A DNA stretch of 64,000 nucleotides from Betaproteobacteria bacterium (GCA_016195915.1 JACPYS010000004.1:1-64000); one strand, 5' to 3'; shown: positions 25,088 to 35,326, counted from the first letter of the stretch. Numbers and translations: made by a program. The notes: a model not told the origin generated them from the letters alone.

Positions 25088-26407
25088 TCACAGCAACGTC
25101 CGCCGGATGTCCGAGAGAACACCGGACAGGGTACTGGTAAAACGCGCGGCCGCTGCGCCATCGACCACCCGGTGATCGTAGGAGAGCGACAGCGGCAGGA
25201 TGAGCCGCGGGACGAACTGACCTTCCGACGCGGTCTTTCCAGACCACACCGGTCGCAGTGTCGACTTCGATACACCGAGGATCGCCACCTCGGGCGCATT
25301 GATGATCGGCGTGAAGGCAGTGCCACCAATGCCGCCCAGGCTCGAGATGGAGAAAGTGCCGCCCTGCATGTCGCCGGGCTTGAGCTTCTTGTCGCGCGCG
25401 AGCCTCGAAACCTCCGCCAGTTCGCGCGCCAGGTCGAACACGCCCTTTCGGTCCGCATCGCGGATCACCGGCACCACCAGGCCGTCGGGGGTGTCTACCG
25501 CAACGCCGATGTGAAAGTACTTCTTCAGCACCAGATTCTCGCCACCCCGGTCGAGCGAGGAATTGAGTTCAGGATGCTGGCGCAGCGCGGTCACGCAGGC
25601 CTTCACGAGGAAAGCGAGCATGGTGAGCTTGAAACCCTGCTTCTCGGTCGCCGAGGTGTTCTGCCTGCGAAAATCCTCGAGATCGGTGATATCGGCTTCG
25701 TCGAACTGGGTGACGTGCGGAATGCCGATCCAGTTGCGGTGCAGGTTGGCGCCCGAGAGCTTCTTGATGCGCGACAGGGGCCGTGCCTCGATCGGTCCGA
25801 ACTTTGCGAAGTCCACCGTCGGCCAGTCCGGCAGGTTGAACGGCAGCGCGCCGCCCGCTGCCGAAGCCGGTACGGTCTTGACCACCGAGAGCTCGGCTTT
25901 CACGAACGCATGCACGTCTTCCTTGAGAATGCGCCCCTTCGGACCCAGTCCCTTCACCTTTTGAAGGTCGACGCCGAGTTCGCGTGCGAACCTGCGAATC
26001 GTAGGGCTCGCGTGGGGCTTCGATACGATTTCCTCGCGCGGCTCCCGCGGCACCGGCCGTACATCGGGTACCGACGCCACGATCGGAGCCGGCGCCTGCG
26101 ACGAGGCGGCAGAGACAGGCACCGACGCCGGCGCAGGCGCTGCCGACGCAGCAGCCGGCGTCCCCCCCGCGGGCTCGAGCAGCAGCACCAGCGAGCCTTC
26201 GGAGACCTTGTCGCCGAGCTTCACCTTCAGTTCGCGGACCACGCCCGCCGCTGGCGACGGAATCTCCATCGTCGCCTTGTCCGACTCGAGCGTGATCAGC
26301 GACTGCTCGGGAGTGACCGTATCGCCGGGGGCGACCAGGACCTCGATCACGTCGATGTCCTTGAAGTCCCCGATGTCGGGGACCCGCACTTCTGTCAGCG
26401 CTGCCAT
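25088..26407 (-). CDS. aceF: Dihydrolipoamide acetyltransferase (PDH E2)
   Basis: A 439-residue E2 with a single lipoyl domain (about 3-80, Lys44 in ESDKATM), an Ala/Pro/Val-rich linker (about 82-130), a peripheral subunit-binding domain (HASPTIRRFARELGVDLQKV, about 135-170) and the catalytic domain. The active-site motif is SYDHRVVDGAAAARF near the C-terminus. The reaction transfers acetyl from lipoyl-Lys to CoA. The start at 26407 (MAALTEVRVPDIGD) fits the lipoyl domain; the longer upstream frame overlaps aceE. It follows aceE by 11 bases. Many betaproteobacterial AceF proteins carry two lipoyl domains, so one is at the short end. Confidence 0.94.
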   Translation of the reverse strand: MAALTEVRVPDIGDFKDIDVIEVLVAPGDTVTPEQSLITLESDKATMEIPSPAAGVVRELKVKLGDKVSEGSLVLLLEPAGGTPAAASAAPAPASVPVSAASSQAPAPIVASVPDVRPVPREPREEIVSKPHASPTIRRFARELGVDLQKVKGLGPKGRILKEDVHAFVKAELSVVKTVPASAAGGALPFNLPDWPTVDFAKFGPIEARPLSRIKKLSGANLHRNWIGIPHVTQFDEADITDLEDFRRQNTSATEKQGFKLTMLAFLVKACVTALRQHPELNSSLDRGGENLVLKKYFHIGVAVDTPDGLVVPVIRDADRKGVFDLARELAEVSRLARDKKLKPGDMQGGTFSISSLGGIGGTAFTPIINAPEVAILGVSKSTLRPVWSGKTASEGQFVPRLILPLSLSYDHRVVDGAAAARFTSTLSGVLSDIRRTLL

Positions 26408-26418
26408 GGATGTCTCAT

Positions 26419-29121
26419 TCAGACGCGCGTCGGATCCGGCTTGTCCGAATCGATACCGTATTTCCTGATCGCCTCGGAAACTGCCCTGGGCTTGCCCTCT
26501 CCCGAGTCGGCAAGCGCCTTGAGCGCGGCGATGGCCGTGAAATACCGGTTCACTTCGAAGAAATGCCGCAGCCTGGCGCGCGTGTCGGAGCGGCCGAAGC
26601 CGTCGGTACCGAGCATCCGGACCTCGCGGCCTTTCGGCAGAAACGCCCGGATCTGGTCGGCGAACACTTTCATGTAATCGGTCGATGCGATCACCGGGCC
26701 CGGATGCTTCTCCAGGCATTGTGCGACCCAGGGCACGCGCGGCGGGTCCTCCGGGTGCAGCAGGTTCCAGCGCTCGGCCGCGAGACCGTCGCGGCGCAAT
26801 TCGTTGAAGCTGGTCGCGCTCCAGACATCCGCCGCAACGCCCCAGTCGCTCTCCAGCAGTTCCGCCGCAGCGAGGACTTCACGCAGGATGGTGCCGCTGC
26901 CCATGAGCTGGACGCGGGTCTTGGCACTGGAATTCGACGCGCGCAGCAGATACATCCCCTTGAGTATCCCTTCTTCGGCGCCTGCGGGAATCGCGGGATG
27001 CTCGTAGTTTTCATTCATCACGGTGATGTAGTAATAGACGTCCTCCTGGTTGGTCACCATTCGGCGCAGGCCGTCCTGCACGATCACCGCGACCTCGTAG
27101 CCGAAGGTCGGATCGTAGGAAACGCAGTTCGGAATCGCCGAAGCGAACACCTGCGAGTGGCCGTCCTCGTGCTGCAGGCCTTCTCCGTTCAGCGTCGTGC
27201 GCCCCGCGGTTGCGCCGAGGAGAAATCCGCGAGCGCGCTGATCCGCGGCTGCCCACGCGAGATCCCCGACGCGCTGCAGTCCGAACATCGAGTAGAAGAT
27301 GTAGAAGGGCACCATCGCCACGTTGCTGGTCGAGTAGGACGTCGCGGCGGCGATCCACGATGACATCGCCCCCGCCTCGTTGATCCCCTCCTCGAGGATC
27401 TGGCCCGTCTTGTCCTCCCGGTAGTACATCACCTGGTCCTTGTCCACCGGGGTGTATTTCTGCCCCTGCGAGGAATAGATTCCGAGCTGGCGGAACATGC
27501 CTTCCATGCCGAAAGTGCGTGCTTCGTCCGGAACGATCGGCACGATGTGCCTGCCGATACCCTTGTCGCGCACGAGCGTCGTGAGCACGCGCACGAAAGC
27601 CATGGTGGTGGACATCTCGCGGCCCTCGCCCGAGCCCTTGAGCACCGCCTCGAACGCGGCGAGCGGCGGAACCGCGGGCACGCTGTCGGCCTTGCTGCGC
27701 CGCTGCGGCAGGAACCCTCCGAGCGAGCGCCGGCGTTCGTGAAGGTAGATCATCTCCGGCGAATCCGCCGGCGGCATGTAGAACGGCAGCTCCTCGAGAT
27801 TGTCGTCCGGAATGGGAATGTTGAAGCGGTCGCGCATCTGCCGGATGGTCTCGAGGTCGAGTTTCTTCAGCTGATGCGTCGGGTTCTGCGCCTGGCCCTG
27901 GCGGCCGAGGCCGAATCCCTTGATGGTCTTGGCGAGGATCACCGTGGGCTGGCCCTTGTGCTTCACGGCCGCCGCATAGGCCGCGTAGGTCTTGTGCGGA
28001 TCGTGGCCGCCACGGTTCAGGCGCCAGATGTCTTCGTCGGTCATGCGCGAGACCATCTCGAGCAGCTTCGGGTGCTTGCCGAAGAAATGCTTGCGCACGA
28101 ACTCGCCGTCGTTGGCCTTGAAGTTCTGGTATTCGCCGTCGACGGTCTCCTCCATGATCCTGCGCAGGATGCCTTCCTTGTCGCGCGCGAGCAGCGGGTC
28201 CCAATACGAACCCCAGATCAGCTTGATCACATTCCAGCCGGCGCCGCGGAAATCGCCTTCCAGCTCCTGGATGATCTTGCCGTTGCCGCGCACCGGACCG
28301 TCGAGGCGCTGCAGGTTGCAGTTGATGACGAAGATCAGGTTATCGAGGTCCTCTCGTACGGCCATGCCGATCGCGCCCCGCGACTCGGGCTCATCCATTT
28401 CGCCATCGCCGCAGAACGCCCACACCTTGCGGTTCTCGGTATTGGCGAACCCGCGTGCTTGAAGGTACTTCAGGAAGCGCGCCTGGTAGATCGCCTGGAT
28501 CGGCCCGAGGCCCATCGATACCGTCGGGAACTGCCAGAATTCCGGCATCAGCCAGGGATGCGGATAGGAGGAAATTCCCTTGCCGTCGACTTCACGGCGG
28601 AAATTGAGCATCTGCTCGTCGCTCAGGCGCCCTTCCTGAAACGCGCGCGCATAAATACCCGGCGCGGAGTGGCCCTGGAAATAAATCAGGTCGCCACCGT
28701 GCCCGCCACTCGAGGGGTCTCCTGCGGGCGCATGCCAGAAGTGATTGAACCCGGTGCCGAACAACGTGCCCACCGATGCGAAGCTCGCAATGTGCCCGCC
28801 CAGGTCGCCCTCGCCCTTGTTCGCCTTGGCGACAAGCGCCATGGCGTTCCAGCGCATGAAGGAACGATTGCGCTCCTCGAGAGCCGGATCTCCCGGCGTG
28901 CGCTCCTCCATATGCGGCGGGATGGTGTTGATATAGGCCGTCTGCGCCTTGTAGGGAAGGTAGGCGCCCGAGCGGCGCGCCATCTCGATCAGCTTCTCGA
29001 GCAGGAAGTGCGCGCGCTCCGGACCCTCCCGGTCGAGGACCGCCTCGAGCGCGTCGAGCCACTCCTGCGTTTCGAGTGCATCGGGATCGTTGGCCGCGGG
29101 AAATTGCGGGACAGCGGACAT
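26419..29121 (-). CDS. aceE: Pyruvate dehydrogenase E1 component, homodimeric
   Basis: A 900-residue thiamine-diphosphate enzyme, near the usual 885-900. Recognisable parts are the N-terminal DALETQEWLDALEAVLDREG, GDLGGHIASFASVGTLFGTG and FNHFWHAP, the ThDP-Mg motif WAFCGDGEMDEPESRGAI with the following NLIFVINCNLQRLDGPVRGN, VGRHIVPI-type segments (IGRHIVPIVPDEARTFGMEG), and LGTDGFGRSDTRARLRHFF near the C-terminus. It decarboxylates pyruvate and acetylates the E2 lipoyl arm. It is the first gene of aceE-aceF-BPH-lpdA-rpiA. The 222-nt region to divergent folD should hold both promoters; no confident operator was identified there. Confidence 0.96.
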   Translation of the reverse strand: MSAVPQFPAANDPDALETQEWLDALEAVLDREGPERAHFLLEKLIEMARRSGAYLPYKAQTAYINTIPPHMEERTPGDPALEERNRSFMRWNAMALVAKANKGEGDLGGHIASFASVGTLFGTGFNHFWHAPAGDPSSGGHGGDLIYFQGHSAPGIYARAFQEGRLSDEQMLNFRREVDGKGISSYPHPWLMPEFWQFPTVSMGLGPIQAIYQARFLKYLQARGFANTENRKVWAFCGDGEMDEPESRGAIGMAVREDLDNLIFVINCNLQRLDGPVRGNGKIIQELEGDFRGAGWNVIKLIWGSYWDPLLARDKEGILRRIMEETVDGEYQNFKANDGEFVRKHFFGKHPKLLEMVSRMTDEDIWRLNRGGHDPHKTYAAYAAAVKHKGQPTVILAKTIKGFGLGRQGQAQNPTHQLKKLDLETIRQMRDRFNIPIPDDNLEELPFYMPPADSPEMIYLHERRRSLGGFLPQRRSKADSVPAVPPLAAFEAVLKGSGEGREMSTTMAFVRVLTTLVRDKGIGRHIVPIVPDEARTFGMEGMFRQLGIYSSQGQKYTPVDKDQVMYYREDKTGQILEEGINEAGAMSSWIAAATSYSTSNVAMVPFYIFYSMFGLQRVGDLAWAAADQRARGFLLGATAGRTTLNGEGLQHEDGHSQVFASAIPNCVSYDPTFGYEVAVIVQDGLRRMVTNQEDVYYYITVMNENYEHPAIPAGAEEGILKGMYLLRASNSSAKTRVQLMGSGTILREVLAAAELLESDWGVAADVWSATSFNELRRDGLAAERWNLLHPEDPPRVPWVAQCLEKHPGPVIASTDYMKVFADQIRAFLPKGREVRMLGTDGFGRSDTRARLRHFFEVNRYFTAIAALKALADSGEGKPRAVSEAIRKYGIDSDKPDPTRV

Positions 29122-29343
29122 GATTCCTCCGGCGAATGGCTACGTCACGGGTGGGGTTGGAACGCCAGTCATCGAGGCTCGAACTGCGCAGGCGCGAACT
29201 GCCCCGAACTGCCCTCATGAAGCTTAATACGATCGTGCAGGTGGCACAAGAATGCTAGACTTCCACCGTAGATGGTCGCATCACTTCTGCTTCAAATCCC
29301 GCTTCGAATTTTTCCCGATTTGAATCCTTGTTCTGAATCCTCT

Positions 29344-30183
29344 ATGACTGCCACATTGCTCGACGGGAAGGCGCTTGCCGCCCGCGTGCGTGCGCAAGCG
29401 CGCGAAACTCTGGCCGAACTGGGAGTGCGGGCCGGCCTCGCAGTGGTCCTCGTCGGCGACGACCCTGCATCGCGCGTGTACGTTCGCAACAAGGTGCGCG
29501 CCTGCGAGGAGACCGGGATCTGCTCCGAGCTGCATGCGTTTCCCGCAGACGCGGGCGAGAACGAGGTGCTCGAGCGCGTGCTGGCGCTCAACCGCGACGC
29601 GCGAATCCACGGCATCCTGGTTCAGTTGCCGCTGCCGGCCGGAATCGATTCGGAGCGCGTGCTTGCGGCGGTGTCCCCGCACAAGGACGTCGACGGCTTC
29701 CACGTCGAGAACCTCGGCGCGCTGGTGGCGGGGCGCGCGAAGTTCGTGCCTTGCACGCCCGCGGGGGTCCTGCGCTTGCTGCAGCATGGAAATGTGCGCA
29801 TTGCCGGCCGGCACGCGGTCGTGATCGGGCGCAGCACGATCGTGGGCAAACCCGCGGCGCTTCTACTCCTGCAACGCGACGCGACCGTCACCATCTGCCA
29901 TTCCAAGACTCCGGATCTTGCAGCACATGCGCGGCAGGCGGATATCCTGGTCGCCGCGGTCGGACGCGCGAAACTGGTGACCGCCGACATGGTCAAACCG
30001 GGCGCCTGCGTGATCGACGTGGGCATGAACCGGTTGCCCGATGGATCGTTGGCGGGCGACGTGGATTTCGCCTCGGTCAAGGAGGTCGCGGGCTGGATTA
30101 CCCCTGTGCCAGGCGGCGTCGGGCCGATGACCGTGGCGATGCTGATGGAAAACACCGTCGCGGCGGCGCGCGAATCGGGTTGA
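29344..30183 (+). CDS. folD: Methylenetetrahydrofolate dehydrogenase/cyclohydrolase
   Basis: A 279-residue bifunctional enzyme of one-carbon metabolism. Motifs are [20 protein letters not shown] (catalytic Tyr and Lys region), [44 protein letters not shown], the Rossmann [17 protein letters not shown] and the C-terminal [19 protein letters not shown]. The start at 29344 (MTATLLDG) was chosen because it matches the family N-terminus; an upstream in-frame ATG adds 24 non-conserved residues. It is divergent from aceE and followed by prlC after 19 bases. Confidence 0.95.
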   Translation: MTATLLDGKALAARVRAQARETLAELGVRAGLAVVLVGDDPASRVYVRNKVRACEETGICSELHAFPADAGENEVLERVLALNRDARIHGILVQLPLPAGIDSERVLAAVSPHKDVDGFHVENLGALVAGRAKFVPCTPAGVLRLLQHGNVRIAGRHAVVIGRSTIVGKPAALLLLQRDATVTICHSKTPDLAAHARQADILVAAVGRAKLVTADMVKPGACVIDVGMNRLPDGSLAGDVDFASVKEVAGWITPVPGGVGPMTVAMLMENTVAAARESG

Positions 30184-30202
30184 ATTTTCCGATTGGAATG
30201 AA

Positions 30203-32239
30203 ATGAACCCATTGCTCGATTTCAGCGGCCTGCCGAAGTTCGGTGATATCGGCCCGGGGAATGTCGCACCCGCGATCGAGCAGTTGCTCGCCGAAGCGCG
30301 TGCCGCGCTCGCAGCGGTCACGCGGCCCGACGTGCCCGTGCAATGGGAAGAATTCGTCGCGCCGCTCGAAGATGCCAACGAGCGGCTTGCCCGCGCATGG
30401 GGCCAGGTGTCGCACCTGCACGCGGTGCTCGACAGTCCGGAACTGCGCGAGGCGTACAACGCGTCTCTGCCAAGAGTCACACAGTACTGGACCGAACTGG
30501 GCCAGAACCAGGCCTTGTTCGAAAAATACCGCGCTTTGCGGGCGTCGGCGGAATTCGAGAAGCTCGCACCGGCGCGCAAACGCATCGTGCACAACGCCCT
30601 GCGCGACTTCCGGCTCGGCGGCGCGGAATTGCCGGCAGACGAAAAACGCCGCTTTGCCGAAATCCAGGACGAGCTCGCCTCGCTCGCGGCACGCTTTTCT
30701 GAAAACGTGCTCGACGCGACCAATGCGTTTTCGCTCACGATCGAGGACGCTTCCCGCGTGACCGGCATTCCGGCCGACGAACTCTCGGTTGCGCGCGAAG
30801 CCGCGCAGAAAGACGGCAGGCAAGGCTGGAAGTTCACGCTGCATGCGCCTTCGTATATTCCCGTGATGCAATACGCCGCGGACCGCGCGTTGCGCGAGAC
30901 CATGTACCGCGAGAGCGTCACGCGTTCCTCGGAGTTTGGCAAACCCGAATGGGACAACACACCGCTCATCGCCCGCATGCTCGCGCTGCGTGCCGAGGAG
31001 GCGAGGCTGCTCGGCTACGCGAACTACGCCGAACGTTCGCTGGTGCCCAAAATGGCCGATTCACCCGCTCAGGTGCTCGGGTTTCTCGACGACCTGGCCC
31101 ACCGCGCGCGTCCCTTCGCCGAGCGCGATGCCGCGGAGTTGAAGGAATTCGCCGGTTCCGAGCTTGGCATCGAGTCCCTCGAAGCCTGGGACGTCGCATA
31201 CGCCTCGGAAAAGCTTCGCTCGAAGCGGTATGCTTTTTCGGATCAGGACGTGAAGCAGTACTTTCCCGAGACGGATGTTGTACCGGGCATGTTTCGCCTC
31301 GTCGAGACGCTCTACGGCGTGCGCATTGCCGAAGCGAGCACCGCAACCTGGCATGACGACGTGCGCTTTTTCGAGGTGCGCGATGCCTCGGGCGCCCTGA
31401 TCGGGCAGTTCTACCTCGATCTCTACGCCCGCGACACCAAGCGAGGCGGCGCGTGGATGGACGATGCGATCGGACGGCGCCGCAAAGGCGCCTCGGTCCA
31501 GACTCCGGTGACCTACCTCAACTGCAATTTCGCCCGCCCGGTCGGGGACAAGCCGGCCCTCTTTACGCACGACGAAGTGATCACGCTGTTCCACGAGTTC
31601 GGCCACGGACTGCACCACCTGCTCACCCGTGCCGAGGAGCTCGGCGTTTCGGGCATCAATGGGGTCGAGTGGGACGCGGTCGAATTGCCCAGCCAGTTCA
31701 TGGAGAACTTCTGCTGGGAATGGGAAGTACTCTGCCATATGACCCGGCACGTCGGGACGAACGAGCCTCTGCCTCGCAGCCTGTTCGACAAGATGGTGGC
31801 GGCAAAAAATTTCCAGGCCGGCCTCGGCATGCTGCGCCAGATCGAGTTTGCACTGTTCGACATGCACCTGCACTTCGACTTCGACCCGGCCTCGAGCACG
31901 CTCGAACTGCTCACCGAAGTGCGCAAGCGCGTGGCGGTGCTTTTCCCTCCGGCATATAACCGCTTCCCGAACAATTTCTCGCATATTTTCGGCGGCGGAT
32001 ACGCGGCCGGTTATTACAGCTACAAGTGGGCGGAGGTCCTCTCGGCCGACGCGTTCAGCGCGTTCGAGGAGCGGCGCGGCGCGCTCGGCGTCCTCGATGC
32101 CGGCACCGGCGCGCGTTTCCGCGACGAGGTGCTCGCGGTCGGCGGAAGCCGTCCTGCGGCGGAGTCGTTTCGCGCCTTTCGCGGCCGCGAACCGAGCGTC
32201 GATGCCTTGCTGCGCCACAATGGTATGATTCCGGCGTGA
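30203..32239 (+). CDS. prlC: Oligopeptidase A (M3 family)
   Basis: A 678-residue zinc metallopeptidase of the thimet oligopeptidase family. The zinc motif HEFGHGLHHLLTRAEE (HExGH) lies near residue 463, with a further Glu ligand in the DAVELPSQFMENFCWE region and the family pattern GVSGINGVEWDAVELPSQF. FGGGYAAGYYSYKWAEVLSA near residue 595 completes the active site. It degrades signal peptides and oligopeptides in the cytoplasm. It starts at ATG 30203, 19 bases after folD. The next gene starts 20 bases after its stop. Confidence 0.93.
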   Translation: MNPLLDFSGLPKFGDIGPGNVAPAIEQLLAEARAALAAVTRPDVPVQWEEFVAPLEDANERLARAWGQVSHLHAVLDSPELREAYNASLPRVTQYWTELGQNQALFEKYRALRASAEFEKLAPARKRIVHNALRDFRLGGAELPADEKRRFAEIQDELASLAARFSENVLDATNAFSLTIEDASRVTGIPADELSVAREAAQKDGRQGWKFTLHAPSYIPVMQYAADRALRETMYRESVTRSSEFGKPEWDNTPLIARMLALRAEEARLLGYANYAERSLVPKMADSPAQVLGFLDDLAHRARPFAERDAAELKEFAGSELGIESLEAWDVAYASEKLRSKRYAFSDQDVKQYFPETDVVPGMFRLVETLYGVRIAEASTATWHDDVRFFEVRDASGALIGQFYLDLYARDTKRGGAWMDDAIGRRRKGASVQTPVTYLNCNFARPVGDKPALFTHDEVITLFHEFGHGLHHLLTRAEELGVSGINGVEWDAVELPSQFMENFCWEWEVLCHMTRHVGTNEPLPRSLFDKMVAAKNFQAGLGMLRQIEFALFDMHLHFDFDPASSTLELLTEVRKRVAVLFPPAYNRFPNNFSHIFGGGYAAGYYSYKWAEVLSADAFSAFEERRGALGVLDAGTGARFRDEVLAVGGSRPAAESFRAFRGREPSVDALLRHNGMIPA

Positions 32240-32259
32240 TCGCAGAGGGTAAAAACGCG

Positions 32260-32814
32260 ATGCGAAAAGCGCTCTTTCTGGTCCTTGCCGCTGCGGCGGG
32301 CTGCGCCTTCGCGCAACAATACCGCTGGATCGACGACAAGGGCCGCGTTCAATATACCGACACCCCTCCGCCGAAGTCGGCGACGGGCGTGCAGAAGAAG
32401 AACCTCTCGCCGGGTCCCGCAGCCAAAGGCGCCGAGCCGTACGTGCTGCAGGTGGCGCGCAAGAACTTTCCTGTGAAACTGTGGACGTCACTCGAATGCG
32501 CAGGTTGCACGGAAGCGCGCAACTATCTCAATCAGCGCGGCGTGCCGTTCACCGAGATCAGCGTCACGGACAACGCCGGCGTGGAGGAGCTGAAGAAAGT
32601 CTCCGGCAGCACCGGCGTGCCCGTGATGCAAGTCGGCGCCAATATCGAGAAAGGTTTCGAGACTGGCGCGTACGAGAGCGCACTCGACAATGCGGGCTAT
32701 CCGCGGGCTGGCATCCTCCCCGTACGCAACCAGGCCGCGCCCCCTCCACCGCCCGCCGCACCGGCAGGTGCTCCGCCAGCACCGGCTGGGTCGCCCGCCG
32801 CCAAGTCGAAGTAG
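32260..32814 (+). CDS. Exported DUF4124-glutaredoxin fusion protein
   Basis: A 184-residue protein starting at ATG 32260 after a GAGGG ribosome site. A signal peptide (about 1-18, ending GCAFA) is followed by a DUF4124 motif ([18 protein letters not shown], about 21-38), a linker, and a glutaredoxin-like domain (about 70-145). That domain has CAGC at 80-83 and the cis-Pro motif TGVPVMQ near 121. A Pro/Ala-rich tail follows (about 155-180). The redox motif and signal point to a periplasmic thiol oxidoreductase. Similar two-domain proteins are common in betaproteobacteria but their partner is unknown. Confidence 0.75.
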   Translation: MRKALFLVLAAAAGCAFAQQYRWIDDKGRVQYTDTPPPKSATGVQKKNLSPGPAAKGAEPYVLQVARKNFPVKLWTSLECAGCTEARNYLNQRGVPFTEISVTDNAGVEELKKVSGSTGVPVMQVGANIEKGFETGAYESALDNAGYPRAGILPVRNQAAPPPPPAAPAGAPPAPAGSPAAKSK

Positions 32815-32820
32815 GACCGG

Positions 32821-32842
32821 AAGCCCGCGGCCGGCGGGTTTT
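32821..32842 (+). terminator. Intrinsic terminator after the glutaredoxin gene
   Basis: AAGCCCGC (32821-32828) pairs with GCGGGTTT (32834-32841) around a GGCCG loop, with one G-U pair, and leads into TTTT. It begins six bases after the stop and lies just before xthA (ATG 32855), so xthA may use readthrough or its own start signal. Confidence 0.6.
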
Positions 32843-32854
32843 CAGAACGATCCA

Positions 32855-33619
32855 ATGCGCCTCGCCACCTGGAACGTAAACTCTCTCAGGGTTCGCCTCA
32901 CGCAGCTGCTCGACTGGCTTCCCTCGGGCCAGCCCGATGTCGTGTGCCTGCAGGAACTCAAACTCGAGGACGCGAAATTCCCGCGCGAGGAAATCGCTGC
33001 CGCGGGATACCGCGCAGCATGGTCGGGTCAGAAGACCTATAACGGCGTTGCGATCCTCGCGCGCACGGACACACAAGACGTAATCTCCGGCATTCCCGAT
33101 TTTCCCGATGACCAAAAGCGGGTGCTCGCCGCGACGATCGGTGGCGTGCGCGTCATCTGCCTGTATGCGCCGAACGGCCAGGCGGTCGGTTCGGACAAGT
33201 ATCGCTACAAGCTCGATTGGTACGTGGCGGCAACGCGATGGATCGCAGCTGAGCTCGCAGCGCATCACTCGCTTGCGGTGCTGGGCGACCTGAACGTCGC
33301 GCCCGAGGACCGCGACGTGCACGACCCGAAGGCCTGGGAAGGGCAGGTACTCGTCTCGGAGCCGGAGCGTGACGCCTACCGCGCGTTGCTCGCGCTCGGG
33401 CTGAAGGACGCGTTCAGGCTGTTCGACCAACCGGAGAAATCGTTCTCGTGGTGGGACTACCGGATGATGGGTTTCCGCCGCAACGCGGGACTACGCATCG
33501 ATCACGTCCTGCTCTCACCCACGCTCGCGGCGCGCTGCACGGCTTGCACGATCGACAAGGCGCCGAGGAAACTCGAGCGCCCTTCGGATCACACACCCGT
33601 GATTGCCGAGCTCCGCTAG
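32855..33619 (+). CDS. xthA: Exodeoxyribonuclease III
   Basis: A 254-residue AP endonuclease/3'-5' exonuclease of the EEP superfamily. It starts [15 protein letters not shown], and has the metal-binding Glu in [24 protein letters not shown], the catalytic [40 protein letters not shown] and the terminal [10 protein letters not shown] His. It repairs abasic sites and 3' blocks. The start at 32855 is fixed by the family N-terminus; the longer upstream frame overlaps the glutaredoxin gene. It is convergent with malate synthase, with 26 bases between the stops. Confidence 0.94.
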   Translation: MRLATWNVNSLRVRLTQLLDWLPSGQPDVVCLQELKLEDAKFPREEIAAAGYRAAWSGQKTYNGVAILARTDTQDVISGIPDFPDDQKRVLAATIGGVRVICLYAPNGQAVGSDKYRYKLDWYVAATRWIAAELAAHHSLAVLGDLNVAPEDRDVHDPKAWEGQVLVSEPERDAYRALLALGLKDAFRLFDQPEKSFSWWDYRMMGFRRNAGLRIDHVLLSPTLAARCTACTIDKAPRKLERPSDHTPVIAELR

Positions 33620-33645
33620 CGCAAGGGACGCGCTGCAGGGAAAAT

Positions 33646-35238
33646 TCAGTCGATCAATTCGTACGCCGGCAGCGTCAGGAACTCGACATAATCTCCCGTG
33701 GTAATGCGCTCGAACAGCCTCGCCCCCTCCGCATACCTGCCCGCGTCGTACGCGGCCTCGCCCAGATAGGCTTTGACCTTCGGCAGCTCCTCCGCGAGCA
33801 GTTGGCGGAACATCTCCGCGGTGATTTTCCGGCCATCGTCGAGCCTGCCTTTTTCGCTGCGGATCCACTGCCAGATCTGCGAACGCGATATCTCCGCCGT
33901 GGCAGCGTCCTCCATCAGGTTGAACACCGGGACGCAGCCGTTGCCCGCAAGCCATGCCCCGAGATACTGGATGCCGACCGATATGTTGTTGCGCAGACCC
34001 GCCTCGGTAATGGGCGCTTCCGGCTGAAAATCGAGCAGCGCCTTCGACGACACCGTCACGTCCGGACGTTGCCTTGCGTACTGGTTGGGTTGGGGCATGT
34101 GCCGGTCGAACACCTGTTTCGCGATCGGCACCAGTCCCGGATGCGCCACCCAGGTGCCGTCGCAGCCGTCGGTCACCTCGCGCAGCTTGTCGACACGCAC
34201 TTTCTCGAGCGCCGCTTCGTTCGCCACCGGATCGTTCTTGATCGGGATCTGCGCCGCCATGCCTCCCATCGCGGGCGCGCCGCGGCGGTGGCAGGTCTTT
34301 ACCAGCGCGAGCGCATACGCCCGCATGAACGACGCGGTCATCGTCACCTGCGACCGGTCGGCAAGACAGAAATTCTTGTTGGAGCGGAATTTCTTGATGC
34401 AGGAAAATATGTAGTCCCAGCGGCCGATGTTCAGGCCCGCGGAGTGTTCCTTCAGTTCCCACAGGAACTCGTCCATTTCGAAAGCCGCGAGCACGGTCTC
34501 GATCAGGCAGGTCGCCTTGATCGAGCCCTGCGGCACGCCCAGCGTTGCCTGAGCCATCCGGAATATGTCGTTCCATAGACGCGCCTCGAGGTGCGACTCC
34601 ATCTTGGGCAGGTAGTAATACGGGCCCGAGCCGCGCTCGAGCAGCTCCCTGGCATTGTGGAAAAACAGCAAGGCGAAATCGACGATGCTGCCGGAAACGG
34701 GTTTGCCGTCCACCGTGACGTGCTTTTCGTCGAGGTGCCAGCCGCGCGGCCGCGGTATCAGGACGGCCACCTTGTCGTTCAGCGCATAGCTCTTGTCGCC
34801 CTGCTGAAAGGCGATCGTGCGGCGCACCGCATCGCGCAGGTTGAGCTGGCCGTCGATCATGTTGAACCACGTCGGGCAGTTGGCGTCTTCGAAATCCGCC
34901 ATGAACGTGGAGGCGCCCGAGTTGAGCGCGTTGATCACCATCTTGCGATCGGTCGGCCCCGTGATCTCGACGCGCCGGTCGAGCAGGTCCGCGGGCTGGG
35001 GAGAAATCGTCCACTCGGAATCGCGCACCAATTTCGTTGCGGGCAGAAAATCCGGCAGCCTGCCCTGATCGAATTCCCTCTGGCGCGCTGCGCGGGCGGC
35101 AAGCAACTCCTGCCGGCGCGGATCGAATGCGCGGTGCAGCGCGGCGACGAATGCAAGCGCCTCCGGCGTGAGTATCTGTGCGAATTCCGGGGTGATCTTG
35201 CCGGTCACCTGCATGCCGGCGGGAAAGGATTGCGCCAT
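33646..35238 (-). CDS. aceB: Malate synthase A
   Basis: A 530-residue glyoxylate-shunt enzyme condensing acetyl-CoA and glyoxylate to malate. Conserved stretches include TGPTDRKMVINALNSGASTF, MADFEDANCPTWFNMIDGQL, VLIPRPRGWHLDEKHV, LPKMESHLEARLWND, VPQGSIKATCLIETVLAAFE and the C-terminal PVFNLMEDAATAEISRSQ. The length fits the AceB class (about 530), not GlcB (about 720). The start at 35238 (MAQSFPAG) was preferred over an ATG eight codons upstream. No isocitrate lyase is in the window. It lies alone, convergent with xthA. Glycolate or glyoxylate formed by the pentose-acid route at the left could feed it, but that link is speculative. Confidence 0.94.
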   Translation of the reverse strand: MAQSFPAGMQVTGKITPEFAQILTPEALAFVAALHRAFDPRRQELLAARAARQREFDQGRLPDFLPATKLVRDSEWTISPQPADLLDRRVEITGPTDRKMVINALNSGASTFMADFEDANCPTWFNMIDGQLNLRDAVRRTIAFQQGDKSYALNDKVAVLIPRPRGWHLDEKHVTVDGKPVSGSIVDFALLFFHNARELLERGSGPYYYLPKMESHLEARLWNDIFRMAQATLGVPQGSIKATCLIETVLAAFEMDEFLWELKEHSAGLNIGRWDYIFSCIKKFRSNKNFCLADRSQVTMTASFMRAYALALVKTCHRRGAPAMGGMAAQIPIKNDPVANEAALEKVRVDKLREVTDGCDGTWVAHPGLVPIAKQVFDRHMPQPNQYARQRPDVTVSSKALLDFQPEAPITEAGLRNNISVGIQYLGAWLAGNGCVPVFNLMEDAATAEISRSQIWQWIRSEKGRLDDGRKITAEMFRQLLAEELPKVKAYLGEAAYDAGRYAEGARLFERITTGDYVEFLTLPAYELID

Positions 35239-35301
35239 CGGGTCCTCGGGACTATGCAACAACGCTTGATTTTACATGCCAAGATCCGTTGGGCAAAGAA
35301 C

Positions 35302-35326
35302 GCACCGACGGAATGCACCGACGGAA
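35302..35326 (+). repeat. Tandem 13-bp repeat upstream of malate synthase
   Basis: GCACCGACGGAA occurs at 35302-35313 and again at 35315-35326, separated by one base. It lies 64-88 nt before the malate synthase ATG and just beyond the end of ntrC, so it is in the aceB promoter region. It may be a regulator site; no other support was seen. Confidence 0.35.

Noticed and set aside
29242-29256. TGGCAC-AAGAA-TGC between aceE and folD as a sigma-54 promoter
   Set aside because: The GG to GC distance is one base shorter than sigma-54 requires, and no activator site was seen nearby.
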